Assembly: GCA_003155175.1 (NCBI GenBank)
Contig: PMFP01000171.1
Coordinates: 6,495-26,921 of the forward strand
DNA from: Vulcanimicrobiota bacterium
Lineage (GTDB): Bacteria > Vulcanimicrobiota > Vulcanimicrobiia > Vulcanimicrobiales > Vulcanimicrobiaceae
DNA length: 20,427 nucleotides
Direction: 5' to 3'
Position 1 is the stretch's first letter, and the number at the start of each line of letters is the position of its first letter. Shown in pieces: positions 1-7,783 of this stretch. A program made the translations under genes and the position numbers. The notes under the pieces were generated by a model. It saw only the letters and a program-made list of their open reading frames with translations, was not told the DNA's origin and did no database searches.

Positions 1-345
1 AAGGCTCCGGCCAAGAAAGCCGCGCCCAAGAAGGTTGCCAAGAAGGTTGCCAAGAAGCCGGTTGCCAAGAAGCCGGTTGCCAAGAAGGCCGTCGCCAAGA
101 AGCCGGCGGCCAAGAAAGCCGTCGCCAAGAAGCCGGCCGCCAAGAAGGCCGCGCCGAAAAAGGTGCCTGCAAAGAAGGCCGTTGCGACGAAAAAGCCCGC
201 GCCCGCAAAGAAGGCGCCTCCCAAGAAAGCAGCACCCGCGCGAAAAGCGCCGAACAAGAAGCAGCCTGTGAAAAAGGCGGCGAGCAAAACCGCCGTATCG
301 AGCAAAAAAGCTAAACCGCAAAAACCGGCGACCAAGCGTCGCTGA
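1..345 (+). CDS. Lysine/alanine-rich histone H1-like protein, C-terminal part (5' truncated)
   Basis: The frame is open from base 1 to a TGA at 343-345, giving 114 residues with the true start outside the window. The sequence is almost entirely Lys, Ala, Pro and Val, in repeats of the type P/A-V/A-A-K-K, and ends in a short K/R-rich tail. Such tails occur in bacterial histone-H1-like proteins, in AlgP-type proteins and as C-terminal extensions of HU-family DNA-binding proteins; they bind nucleic acids through charge. No globular domain is visible, so I cannot tell whether an HU fold or another domain lies upstream. Other frames over the same bases give Arg/Pro-rich translations and are shadows. 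The family assignment rests on composition alone. The EF-G-like gene starts 23 bases downstream. Confidence 0.75.
   Translation, partial: KAPAKKAAPKKVAKKVAKKPVAKKPVAKKAVAKKPAAKKAVAKKPAAKKAAPKKVPAKKAVATKKPAPAKKAPPKKAAPARKAPNKKQPVKKAASKTAVSSKKAKPQKPATKRR
58..162 (+). repeat. 15-bp tandem repeats encoding P/A-V/A-A-K-K pentapeptides
   Basis: Seven consecutive 15-base units run from 58 to 162. Each encodes a five-residue block ending in Lys-Lys. The first two units are identical at the DNA level; later ones differ mainly in the first two codons. The last unit (148-162) is the most diverged. Shorter 12-base copies precede the array at 34-57. The array lies in the coding frame of the lysine-rich protein, so unit gain or loss would keep the frame. 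Confidence 0.85.
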
Positions 346-368
346 CTCCAGCTAGTAGGAGCGTGGCC

Positions 369-2411
369 ATGGCGGACATTTCACGCCTGCGTAATATCGC
401 TTTCGTCGGAGCCCACCACTCGGGCAAAACGACGCTCGTCGAAGCCGTCCTCTCGCACTGCGGAGCGCTCGCGCGCCGAGGGAGCATCGCCGACGGCACG
501 ACCGTCACCGACCACGAACCCGAAGACGTCGCGCACGCGCAGTCCACGCAAGTCGGATTCGCGCACTGCAACACCGGCGACATGGACATCACGATCGTGG
601 ATTGCCCGGGGTTCATCGATTTCTTCGAAGAGACCAAGATGGCGCTCACCGGCGTAGACGCCGCCGTCGTCGTGGTCGAAGCGGATCCTTCGCGCGTCGT
701 CCACACGCAGGCGCTCGTCGGAATTCTCGACGAGTTGCGCATGCCGCATCTCTTCGTCGTCAATAAGATGGACCGGCCGGGAGCCGACTTCGACGCGACC
801 GTCGCCGCGCTGCAAGAGGCGTACGGCCGACACGTCGTAGCCGAGCAACTTCCGATCGGCAGCGCCGAGAACTTCTGCGGCTTCGTCGATCTCGCCGAGA
901 TGCGCGGCTTTCGCTTCGAGGGCGACCGCGAAGTCGACGCCGACATCCCGACCGACCTCGACGAGCCGGCACAGCGGGGCCGCACCCAACTCTTGGAGGC
1001 GATCGCGGACTTCGACGATCACCTGATGGAAGAGATCCTCGAAGGCATCGAGCCGCCGCTGGAAGAGATCGAGAAAGATCTCTGCGCGGAGTGCGCGCAC
1101 GACCAAATTCTTCCCGTGCTTGCCGCCGCCGGCGGCAGCGGCGCGGGCGTCGCCGCGCTGGTCCGCGCGCTGGAGCGCTGGTTCCCGTCACCCGCCGACG
1201 CGCCGCACGTCGACGCGGAAGGGCGTGAAATCGTTCCGGACCCGAGCGGCCCCGTCGTCGCCCGCGCGATCAAAACGTCGATCCATCCGCAGTCCGGGAA
1301 GATCACGATCGTTCGCATTCTCTCGGGCACGATCAAGGCCGACGCGACGCTGACGAACGTTTCGCGCAACGGCGAGAAAGCGCGCTCGGGCGGCCTCTAT
1401 CGCCTGCAGGGCAAGAAGCAGGAAGCCATTACGGAAGCCGGTCCCGGCTCGATCGTCGCGATCGCCAGGCTCGAATCGGTCGCCACCGGCGACACGCTGA
1501 CCTCCAACGGACACAAGGTGCTGCTCCCGCGTCCGCCTCACGGCGAGCCCGTCTTCGCCGTCGCGATCAAACCCAAAGAACGCATCGACGAGGCCAAGAT
1601 CTTCCAGATGCTGGCGCGCATCGTCGACGAGGATCCGGCCCTGCGCTTGCAGCGAGCCGAGATTACCAACGAATTGCTACTGCTGGGAAGCGGCGAGCAG
1701 CACGTCACGATCGCCATCGAACGCCTCGCGCGCAAGTACAAGGTCGAAGTGGACGTCGCGCCGCCGGCCATTCCGTATCAAGAGACGATCACGACGGGGA
1801 CCGAGATCCATTCGCGCTACAAGCATCAAACCGGCGGCCACGGCCAGTTCGGCGACGTGTGGCTTCGTTTCGAACCGCGCGAACGCGGCTCGGGCGTGTC
1901 GTTCGAGGAAAAGATCGTCGGCGGCGTCGTGCCGCGGCAGTTCATCCCGGCCGTGGAAAAAGGCGTCCGCGAAGCATTGCTGCACGGCGGCAGCGGCCAC
2001 CCCGTCACCGACATTCACGTCGTCCTCTACGACGGACAGTACCACGACGTGGACTCGAGCGAACAGTCGTTCAAAACCGCCGCCGGCATGGGCGTGCGCG
2101 AGGCGTTACCAAAGTGCAATCCGGTCGTGCTCGAACCGATCGTTCGCGTGGCCGTCACGGTGCCGACGCCGTATACGTCCACGGTCATTCAACAACTCAC
2201 CAGCAAGCGCGGCCAAATCCTGGGCATGAATCCGGATCAGGACCATCCCGGGTGCGACGTCGTCGAAGCCGACGTCCCCCAGGTGGAACTCGCCCGCTAC
2301 ATCACCGAATTGCGAACCGCAACGCAGGGACTGGGAACGTATTCGTGGCGCCACGAGCGGCACGATCCGGTGCCCGGCAATCGCGCCGTGGGTCCCAAAG
2401 CCGCCGTATAG
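369..2411 (+). CDS. EF-G-like translational GTPase (EF-G paralogue)
   Basis: This 680-residue protein has full EF-G length and domain order. The GTPase domain carries a P-loop GAHHSGKT (residues 14-21), G3 motif DCPGF (78-82) and G4 motif NKMD (132-135). Domain II, domain III, a domain IV with YKHQTGGHGQFGDV near residue 485, and domain V follow. Canonical EF-G has AHIDAGKTT and DTPGH. Here the G1 motif is altered and the catalytic His after DxPG is Phe. This resembles the EF-G-like/EF-G-2 branch (for example the Thermus EF-G-2 group) rather than housekeeping EF-G. I chose the ATG at 369 because AGGAG at 357-361 lies 7 bases upstream; a GTG at 363 would be only one base from it. The solute-binding gene starts 7 bases after the stop. 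Its exact role on the ribosome is not known from sequence. Confidence 0.93.
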   Translation: MADISRLRNIAFVGAHHSGKTTLVEAVLSHCGALARRGSIADGTTVTDHEPEDVAHAQSTQVGFAHCNTGDMDITIVDCPGFIDFFEETKMALTGVDAAVVVVEADPSRVVHTQALVGILDELRMPHLFVVNKMDRPGADFDATVAALQEAYGRHVVAEQLPIGSAENFCGFVDLAEMRGFRFEGDREVDADIPTDLDEPAQRGRTQLLEAIADFDDHLMEEILEGIEPPLEEIEKDLCAECAHDQILPVLAAAGGSGAGVAALVRALERWFPSPADAPHVDAEGREIVPDPSGPVVARAIKTSIHPQSGKITIVRILSGTIKADATLTNVSRNGEKARSGGLYRLQGKKQEAITEAGPGSIVAIARLESVATGDTLTSNGHKVLLPRPPHGEPVFAVAIKPKERIDEAKIFQMLARIVDEDPALRLQRAEITNELLLLGSGEQHVTIAIERLARKYKVEVDVAPPAIPYQETITTGTEIHSRYKHQTGGHGQFGDVWLRFEPRERGSGVSFEEKIVGGVVPRQFIPAVEKGVREALLHGGSGHPVTDIHVVLYDGQYHDVDSSEQSFKTAAGMGVREALPKCNPVVLEPIVRVAVTVPTPYTSTVIQQLTSKRGQILGMNPDQDHPGCDVVEADVPQVELARYITELRTATQGLGTYSWRHERHDPVPGNRAVGPKAAV

Positions 2412-2418
2412 TCCGACG

Positions 2419-4053
2419 GTGAGATTCGTAGCGTTCGCAGCGGCGCTTGCCGTCGCGCTGTCGGCGTGCACGCAAGTCGCGCAAGGACCGTCCGCCTCGG
2501 GCGGCCGTCATCCGTGGACCAAACCCGACGACTTGCGCATCGCCATCCACACCGACGTCAAGAACCTCAACGAGCTGCTCAGTTCCGACACGACCGACAC
2601 GTTCGTGGACCGCTTCATGTTCGAACCGCTCCTTAGCGCCGATCCCAAGGGCAACCCCGTCCCCATGCTCGCCACGCAGGTCCCGACGTTGGAAAACGGC
2701 GGAATCAGCCGGGACGGCCTGACGATTACGTACCACCTCCGGCCGAACGCAAAGTGGACCGACGGCGTTCCCGTCAGCAGCAAAGACGTCAAGTTCTCGT
2801 GGCAGACGATCATGAATCCGAATACGAACGTGGTTTCGCGCCACGGCTACGACTATATTCGATCGATCGACACGCCCGACGATACCACCGTCGTGGTCCA
2901 TCTGAAAGAGAAGTTCTCGCCGTTCGTCAACACGTTTTTTGCCGAGAGCGACCAGCCCTACGCGGTCCTGCCGGCGCACGTTCTGGCCAGCTATCCCAAC
3001 GTCAACCAAATCCCGTTCGACAGCGCCCCGACCGTGAGCGACGGGCCGTTTAAGTTCGTGAGTTGGTCGCGGGGAGATGCGATCGTGTTGGAACGCAACG
3101 ACGGCTTCTTCATGGGGCGGCCCAAACTCGCTCGCATCGAGATCAAAATCGTCCCGGACGAGAATACTTCCGCCAATTTGCTCAAGACGCACGACATCGA
3201 TTGGATTTACCAACCGTCCATTACCGTCTACAACGCCACCAAGAGCATCCCGGGCACGAAACTCGTCTGGGTGGACGTCAACGGCTACGAAGACATCCAG
3301 CTGAACACGCAGCACCCGCCGCTCAACGACGTGCGCGTGCGCCAAGCGGTCGCGTACGCCATCAACAAACAAGCCCTCATCGACACGTTGACGTTCGGCC
3401 GGGACCGCATCGCGACCGAAGACCTTCCGTACTGGATGTGGGCGCACAATCCCGGCATCAAGCCATGGGCGCAGAACGTTTCCAAAGCCAGGGAGCTGCT
3501 CCAGCAGGCCGGCTTCACTCCCGGGCCGGACGGAATTATGCAGAAAAACGGCACGCGACTGAACCTCGTTCTGGTGACGAATCCGTCGAACGTCACGCGC
3601 CGGAACGCCGCGGTGCAGATTCAGTCGATGCTGCGCCAAGCGGGAATCGACGCGACCGTCAAGTCGTACCCGTCCGACGTGCTCTTCGCGCCGGCCGGCG
3701 AGGGCGGCATCCTGCAGCTCGGAAACTTCGATCTCAGCCTAGCCGGCTGGTACGCGGGAATCGACCCGGACGACTCGTCGCAGCTCATGAAGCAGAACTG
3801 GCCTCCAGGCGGTTACAACTACTCCCGCTATTACTCGCCGGACATGGAAGCGGCTCAGAAGATCGCTCTGAGCAGTTACGACCGTCCGACGCGGCAAAAG
3901 GCCTACTACCGCATCCAGGAATTGCTTGAGCGCGACGAGCCGATGATCTTCGAATGGTATACGAGTCAATTTCACCCGATCAACGACGACTTTAAGGGGT
4001 TCGCGCCGAATCCGGTATCCGAAGGATGGAACGCATGGCAATGGAGCATCTAG
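2419..4053 (+). CDS. ABC transporter substrate-binding lipoprotein, family 5 (peptide/nickel type)
   Basis: This is a 544-residue extracytoplasmic solute-binding protein. The N-terminus is a lipoprotein signal: Met-Arg, a hydrophobic stretch, then lipobox LSAC with lipidated Cys at residue 17. Family-5 hallmarks follow: a beta-rich segment at 100-129 around TYHLRPNAKWTDG, and the conserved helix VRQAVAYAINKQALID at about 307-322. Length is typical of DppA/OppA-like proteins. The ligand cannot be inferred; peptides are the commonest in the family. The GTG start at 2419 is 7 bases after the EF-G-like stop and has no clear Shine-Dalgarno, so translation may be coupled. The signal peptide supports this start. 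No permease or ATPase gene is adjacent on either side, so it is an orphan binding protein. Its last bases overlap the start of pyrE. Confidence 0.92.
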   Translation: MRFVAFAAALAVALSACTQVAQGPSASGGRHPWTKPDDLRIAIHTDVKNLNELLSSDTTDTFVDRFMFEPLLSADPKGNPVPMLATQVPTLENGGISRDGLTITYHLRPNAKWTDGVPVSSKDVKFSWQTIMNPNTNVVSRHGYDYIRSIDTPDDTTVVVHLKEKFSPFVNTFFAESDQPYAVLPAHVLASYPNVNQIPFDSAPTVSDGPFKFVSWSRGDAIVLERNDGFFMGRPKLARIEIKIVPDENTSANLLKTHDIDWIYQPSITVYNATKSIPGTKLVWVDVNGYEDIQLNTQHPPLNDVRVRQAVAYAINKQALIDTLTFGRDRIATEDLPYWMWAHNPGIKPWAQNVSKARELLQQAGFTPGPDGIMQKNGTRLNLVLVTNPSNVTRRNAAVQIQSMLRQAGIDATVKSYPSDVLFAPAGEGGILQLGNFDLSLAGWYAGIDPDDSSQLMKQNWPPGGYNYSRYYSPDMEAAQKIALSSYDRPTRQKAYYRIQELLERDEPMIFEWYTSQFHPINDDFKGFAPNPVSEGWNAWQWSI

Positions 4054-4592
4054 GCCGCCCGGACCGGCCGATCGCACCCGCACCGGAGCTGCTCTGGCTC
4101 CGAAAGATGATCGTGGAGCGCGCGCTCAAGCGCGGCGATTACTTGCTCTCGGGCGGCGTTCGCAGCGACTACTACATCGACAAGTTTCTGCTCTTTAGCG
4201 ATCCGTACGTGCTGCGCCGTATCGCGCGGCTCTTCACCGGCCTCATCGCCGAGACCAACCCCGACGTGATCGGGGGGACCGAACTCGGCGGCGTCGTGAT
4301 CGCGACCGCCGTCTCCCAACTGGCCAACCTCCCGATGATCGCGATTCGCAAACAGCCCAAGGGCTACGGCGCGTTCGCCAACGAGTACGTCGAAGGCGTG
4401 TACGAAAAAGGCCAGCACGTCCTCCTGCTCGAGGACGTCGTCACCAACGGCCGCGAGCTCCTAGCGGCAACGCGGCGCTTGGAAGATCTCGGATTGGAAG
4501 TCACGCCCTGCGCCGTCATCAGCCGCGGACTCGCCCCCGTCCGCGCGCTCATCCAGTTTTCGCTCCCCAGCGAATCCCCCCGCGGCAACTAA
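4035..4592 (+). CDS. pyrE: Orotate phosphoribosyltransferase
   Basis: It catalyses transfer of orotate onto PRPP to give orotidine 5'-phosphate in pyrimidine synthesis, in the cytosol. Family features are visible: an N-terminal segment with LLSGGVRSDYYIDK (substrate recognition), a GGTELGGV loop, a flexible-loop region RKQPKGYG, and the PRPP-binding strand LLLEDVVTNGREL. The usual motif ends in TTG; here it is TNG. About 185 residues is slightly short but normal for PyrE. I chose ATG 4035 because GAAGGA at 4021-4026 lies 8 bases upstream. In-frame ATGs at 4026 (nine bases longer) and 4041 are alternatives. The start overlaps the 3' end of the solute-binding gene, implying cotranscription. Its stop overlaps the stop of the convergent metallo-hydrolase (shared 4589-4592). 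No other pyr genes are nearby. Confidence 0.88.
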   Translation: MAMEHLGRPDRPIAPAPELLWLRKMIVERALKRGDYLLSGGVRSDYYIDKFLLFSDPYVLRRIARLFTGLIAETNPDVIGGTELGGVVIATAVSQLANLPMIAIRKQPKGYGAFANEYVEGVYEKGQHVLLLEDVVTNGRELLAATRRLEDLGLEVTPCAVISRGLAPVRALIQFSLPSESPRGN

Positions 4593-5335
4593 ACCGAAAG
4601 CTCTAAGCCGTCGTCGGCAATGGCGACGGTTCCCGGGAATGCGTCGTCGGCCATGTCTACGAGTTCGCCCGGAGCGTATTCCGAACCGTAGTGGGTGAGC
4701 AGCAACCGGTGCGTGCCGGCGCGTTCGGCCATTTCGCCCGCTTCCTGCGCCGAAAGATGACCCCGCTCGCCGATCTCCGAGCCTAGCCCCAGCGTCGCTT
4801 CGCACAGAAAGAGGCTGCAGTCTTTTGCGAAGCGCTCCACCTCGCGTGAGGGAGCGGTATCCGCGGAATACACGATGCTGGACCCTCCGCGCTCGCTGCG
4901 AATCGCGTAGGCGTCCACGTAGTGCACCGTGCGCTGGAACGATACGCGCAGATCGCCGATCTCCAGCGGTTCGCTCGGATCGTATTCGCGAACGACGAAG
5001 ACTTCGTCGAGGAAATCGTCGGAGCCCTCGCTGGAGAACGCTCCGCAGATCGTGCGAAGCATCGCCTCGCCGCCGGGCGGCAGCCACAGGGGGATCCGCC
5101 CGCTGCGTTCGAGCGGTCCGTACTTGAGCGCGTATCGGAAAGGAATCACGTCGAGAAAGTGGTCGGCGTGCATGTGCGAGATGACGACCGCGGTCACGCG
5201 CGTGTACTCGATGCTCTCCTCTAGCTTGGCAAAGGCTCCGGTGCCCATGTCCAAGAGCGCCGTCGTCTGCTGCGTGCGCAAGAGATACGAACTGCACGCG
5301 CGGCCGGGCCGGGGGATCGCCGCACTGGATCCCAC
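4589..5335 (-). CDS. Metallo-beta-lactamase-fold hydrolase, RNase Z/ElaC-like
   Basis: From GTG 5335 this is 248 residues. The zinc-site ligands of the RNase Z/ZiPD-like group appear complete: HMHADH (H54, H56, D58, H59), H138, D159 in YSADT, and H215 in LLLTHYG. It lacks the flexible arm needed to call a true tRNA 3'-processing RNase Z with confidence, so a phosphodiesterase or other MBL hydrolase is equally possible. The start is uncertain. The annotated GTG begins at GSSAAIP, but family members usually begin one beta-strand earlier. Upstream in-frame codons to an ATA at 5350 encode IRLQVV, which would supply that strand, with no ATG, GTG or TTG available there. It is last in the channel-bcp-hydrolase run, 26 bases after the bcp stop, and convergent with pyrE. 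Confidence 0.85.
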   Translation of the reverse strand: MGSSAAIPRPGRACSSYLLRTQQTTALLDMGTGAFAKLEESIEYTRVTAVVISHMHADHFLDVIPFRYALKYGPLERSGRIPLWLPPGGEAMLRTICGAFSSEGSDDFLDEVFVVREYDPSEPLEIGDLRVSFQRTVHYVDAYAIRSERGGSSIVYSADTAPSREVERFAKDCSLFLCEATLGLGSEIGERGHLSAQEAGEMAERAGTHRLLLTHYGSEYAPGELVDMADDAFPGTVAIADDGLELSV

Positions 5336-5361
5336 GACCTGAAGGCGTATCTGGGCCGGAC

Positions 5362-5820
5362 TTAGGAAAGCGATGCGAGTACCTCCGCCGCGTGCCCCTC
5401 CACGCTAACCTTTGGCCATACTTTGACGATCGTCCCTTTTGCGTCGATTACGAACGTCGAGCGCGCAATTCCCAGGCTCTTCTTTCCGTACATATTCTTT
5501 TCGACGATGACGCCGAACGCGTCGCAGACCTTCGATTCGGTATCCGCGAGCAGCCGGTACGGAATGCCGTAGCGCTCCTTAAATTTCTGGTGCGACGCGA
5601 CCGTATCCCGGCTCACGCCGGCAATCGTGGCGCCCTTCTTCTCAAACTTCTTGAACGCTTCGCCGAACTGCTTGGCCTCGCTCGTGCAGCCCGGCGTATC
5701 GTCTTTCGGATAGAAATACAGCACCAAATAGGGATCGGCGAGGTCGCGCAACTTCGTCTTGCGTCCCTCGTCGTCGAGAACCGTAAGAGTGGCCGGGACT
5801 TTGTCGCCCTCAGCGAGCAT
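5362..5820 (-). CDS. bcp: Thioredoxin-dependent peroxiredoxin, Bcp/PrxQ family
   Basis: This 152-residue protein reduces hydrogen peroxide and organic hydroperoxides with thiol reductants. The peroxidatic Cys is C45 in YPKDDTPGCTSEA. Typical Bcp sequence follows: VSRDTVASHQKF and RYGIPYRLLAD (about 69-93). E. coli Bcp has a second Cys five residues after the first; here that position is Lys50. The only other Cys is C99 in ESKVCDAFG. It may therefore work as a 1-Cys enzyme or with a resolving Cys elsewhere; this is inference. Start ATG 5820 has AGGA at 5827-5830, 6 bases upstream. The gene lies 14 bases after the channel gene's stop and is almost certainly cotranscribed with it. Length and motifs match the family fully. 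Confidence 0.95.
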   Translation of the reverse strand: MLAEGDKVPATLTVLDDEGRKTKLRDLADPYLVLYFYPKDDTPGCTSEAKQFGEAFKKFEKKGATIAGVSRDTVASHQKFKERYGIPYRLLADTESKVCDAFGVIVEKNMYGKKSLGIARSTFVIDAKGTIVKVWPKVSVEGHAAEVLASLS

Positions 5821-5834
5821 GCTTCGTCCTTTCT

Positions 5835-7745
5835 TTAAGCCGTGTTAACAAATTGGTCTACGGGAAGTGCGAAGAGGAGGCGGTCCCCCTGGCGGACCTC
5901 CCCGTCGAACTTGCGAATCGGTATCGCGCTTCCCTTGCCGTCCAGCTCCCGCCAGACGAAGAGCGGAATCCAGACGATTCGGTACCCGGGGCGCTCGGGC
6001 GGCGCGGGCGGCGGTGCGTTGTCCGGGCCCTGGTATCGCTCGGCAAGCTGAAACGTCCGGGGCTTGCCGTCTGGACCGTTGCGTTCGAAGCGCCCGCGCG
6101 TGCTCTCAAAGCGCGCGAGGCCGGCGATCGTCGGCGCGGTCAACTCGGTGGTCGAGAACGAGGCGATGCCGAAGTGCCGCTCGATCGAAGCGCCGAAGGC
6201 TAGGTCGTCGATCCGAAGCACGATTTGCAGGTTGCCGACGCCGCGCCCCGCGATGCGGCTGCGAGCGCCCAGGGCCGCTTCCAAGTTGGCGGTATCGCTA
6301 TTGGTCACGCCGATCATCGCTTTCGCCTGCTCGGGGTTGCAATACGAGATGGTCTCGTCGCTCGTCGCATCGCCGGTCATCAAGTCGATCTTGTGATCGC
6401 GAGCGAACTCGATGAGCAGCGGGTCGGGGCTCTTCTCGATGACGACGACTTGCTCGTCCATCTCGCGCAAGTAGTCGATGACCAGCGAGCCGACGTTCCC
6501 GGCTCCGCACACGATGACGTGATCGCGGCGCCGCAATCGCCGGATGCCCTGGAGACGACGGATCGTCGCCGCGTTTAAGCTCGACGCAATCGTACCGGTG
6601 AAGATCGCGAAGATCGCAAGACCGCTGACCATCGCGATGTTGGCGAGAAACATCGAGAGCAATTCGAGCCCGCGCGGAGCGACCGTGGCGCAGTCCTTGC
6701 AGGGCGTAATGTCTCCGTAACCGACCGTCGTCATCGTCGTCGTTACGAAATAAAGCGCCGTCTGGGGACTTAGATGAAGGGCGAACGCGAAGTAGACGGT
6801 GAGCAAGACGAAGAGCACGAGGCTTGCTAGAAATACGTCGCGCAACCCCGGCTCGATCCGTCTGACGAACATGCGTACCCGGCGTCCCGCGCGCTTGAAC
6901 GAAAACGCGCTTCGCTTCTCGCCTTCCGCGCGTTCGCGGGGATAGGTCTGTTTGGTCTTCACGATGGGGCCGAACACGACGACGCGCGCATCCGCCGGCA
7001 GGGGCGCCGCGACCAGCGAGTCGTCAACTTCCTGCGCGTCGCCGCGCACGACGTACGGGAAGCGCCCGTCAACCGAAACGACGCGAGCGCCCAACCGGTC
7101 TTCCGCCTGCAGGACGGTCGAACCGGCGATTCCGAAGTCCGCGGCCCTGCGCTCGCAAAAGCCGAACGGTCCCGGGCCGTACGTGATCTGATCGCGCATA
7201 CTGTTGCGCCGGTGCACCACGCGCGCGGCGAGCGACTCGAGCGTTGGAAACGGAAACGCGTAAAAACACGACGGGTCCACCGCGGCGGCGGCGTAGGTCG
7301 CCGCCGCGTGCGCGGCCGGCGAGATCGCCGAGCAGTTCTTGAGCCCTTCTTCGATCTTGTGCCCGAGCATCGGGTTGAACTGGCGGATCGTGATTCGGAC
7401 GTTCTCGTTGATGTCGCGCGCAGTCAAGGCTAGGCGCAGATTCATGCGATCGTCTTGAGAGACCGCAACCAAACAGAAACGTCCGTCGGGATCTTCGCGA
7501 CTCGACCGCAGACCCACGCGAAAAAGCGCGCCGCTCGAGGTCGGGTCCTCGTCGAAGAAGGCAAAACTCTGAGGAAAGTCCTTCGCGAGCTCGGCAGCAT
7601 AGTCGGCGAGAATACGCGCCTCCCGCTCGGTCTGGTGATGCCAGACCAAAGCGACGCGCTGACCGGCCGTCTTGAGAATCTCGCGGCAGATTTCAAACGC
7701 CAGGTAGTCGCCCCCGGCGACGATAATCAACGTCTCCGTAGCCAT
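5835..7745 (-). CDS. Two-TM potassium channel protein with N- and C-terminal RCK (TrkA-N) domains
   Basis: This 636-residue membrane protein has a K+ channel pore between two nucleotide-binding regulatory regions. Residues 5-150 form an N-terminal Rossmann-like region with a degenerate glycine motif (AGGDYLA). TM1 is about 303-323, the pore filter TVGYGD is 340-345, and TM2 is about 363-388. A C-terminal RCK domain starts at about 408 with intact GAGNVGS and an acidic residue after the second strand (VVVIEK). A TrkA-C-like region (about 557-634) ends the protein. TVGYGD is the K+ selectivity signature, so K+ conduction gated by NAD(H) or another cytosolic ligand is likely. A CKDC pair (C349, C352) directly after the filter is unusual. 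ATG 7745 has a GGAG 11 bases upstream. The gene leads the minus-strand run with bcp and diverges from a methyltransferase-like gene 38 bases away. Confidence 0.92.
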   Translation of the reverse strand: MATETLIIVAGGDYLAFEICREILKTAGQRVALVWHHQTEREARILADYAAELAKDFPQSFAFFDEDPTSSGALFRVGLRSSREDPDGRFCLVAVSQDDRMNLRLALTARDINENVRITIRQFNPMLGHKIEEGLKNCSAISPAAHAAATYAAAAVDPSCFYAFPFPTLESLAARVVHRRNSMRDQITYGPGPFGFCERRAADFGIAGSTVLQAEDRLGARVVSVDGRFPYVVRGDAQEVDDSLVAAPLPADARVVVFGPIVKTKQTYPRERAEGEKRSAFSFKRAGRRVRMFVRRIEPGLRDVFLASLVLFVLLTVYFAFALHLSPQTALYFVTTTMTTVGYGDITPCKDCATVAPRGLELLSMFLANIAMVSGLAIFAIFTGTIASSLNAATIRRLQGIRRLRRRDHVIVCGAGNVGSLVIDYLREMDEQVVVIEKSPDPLLIEFARDHKIDLMTGDATSDETISYCNPEQAKAMIGVTNSDTANLEAALGARSRIAGRGVGNLQIVLRIDDLAFGASIERHFGIASFSTTELTAPTIAGLARFESTRGRFERNGPDGKPRTFQLAERYQGPDNAPPPAPPERPGYRIVWIPLFVWRELDGKGSAIPIRKFDGEVRQGDRLLFALPVDQFVNTA

Positions 7746-7783
7746 CTAATGAGTCTCCATTCGCCGCCCGGGACCGTGACACC

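Noticed and set aside
1..345. CRISPR array at the repeated region near the start
   Set aside because: The repeats are short 15-bp in-frame units with no unique spacers and encode a Lys/Ala protein.
2302..3639. 445-codon open frame on the minus strand
   Set aside because: It is antisense to the solute-binding protein and the end of the EF-G-like gene, with low-complexity Arg/Val/Asp composition and no recognisable motif.
7746..7783. Sigma-70-type promoter between the channel and methyltransferase genes
   Set aside because: The 38-base gap must carry promoters, but I could not pick convincing -35 and -10 boxes in this GC-rich stretch.
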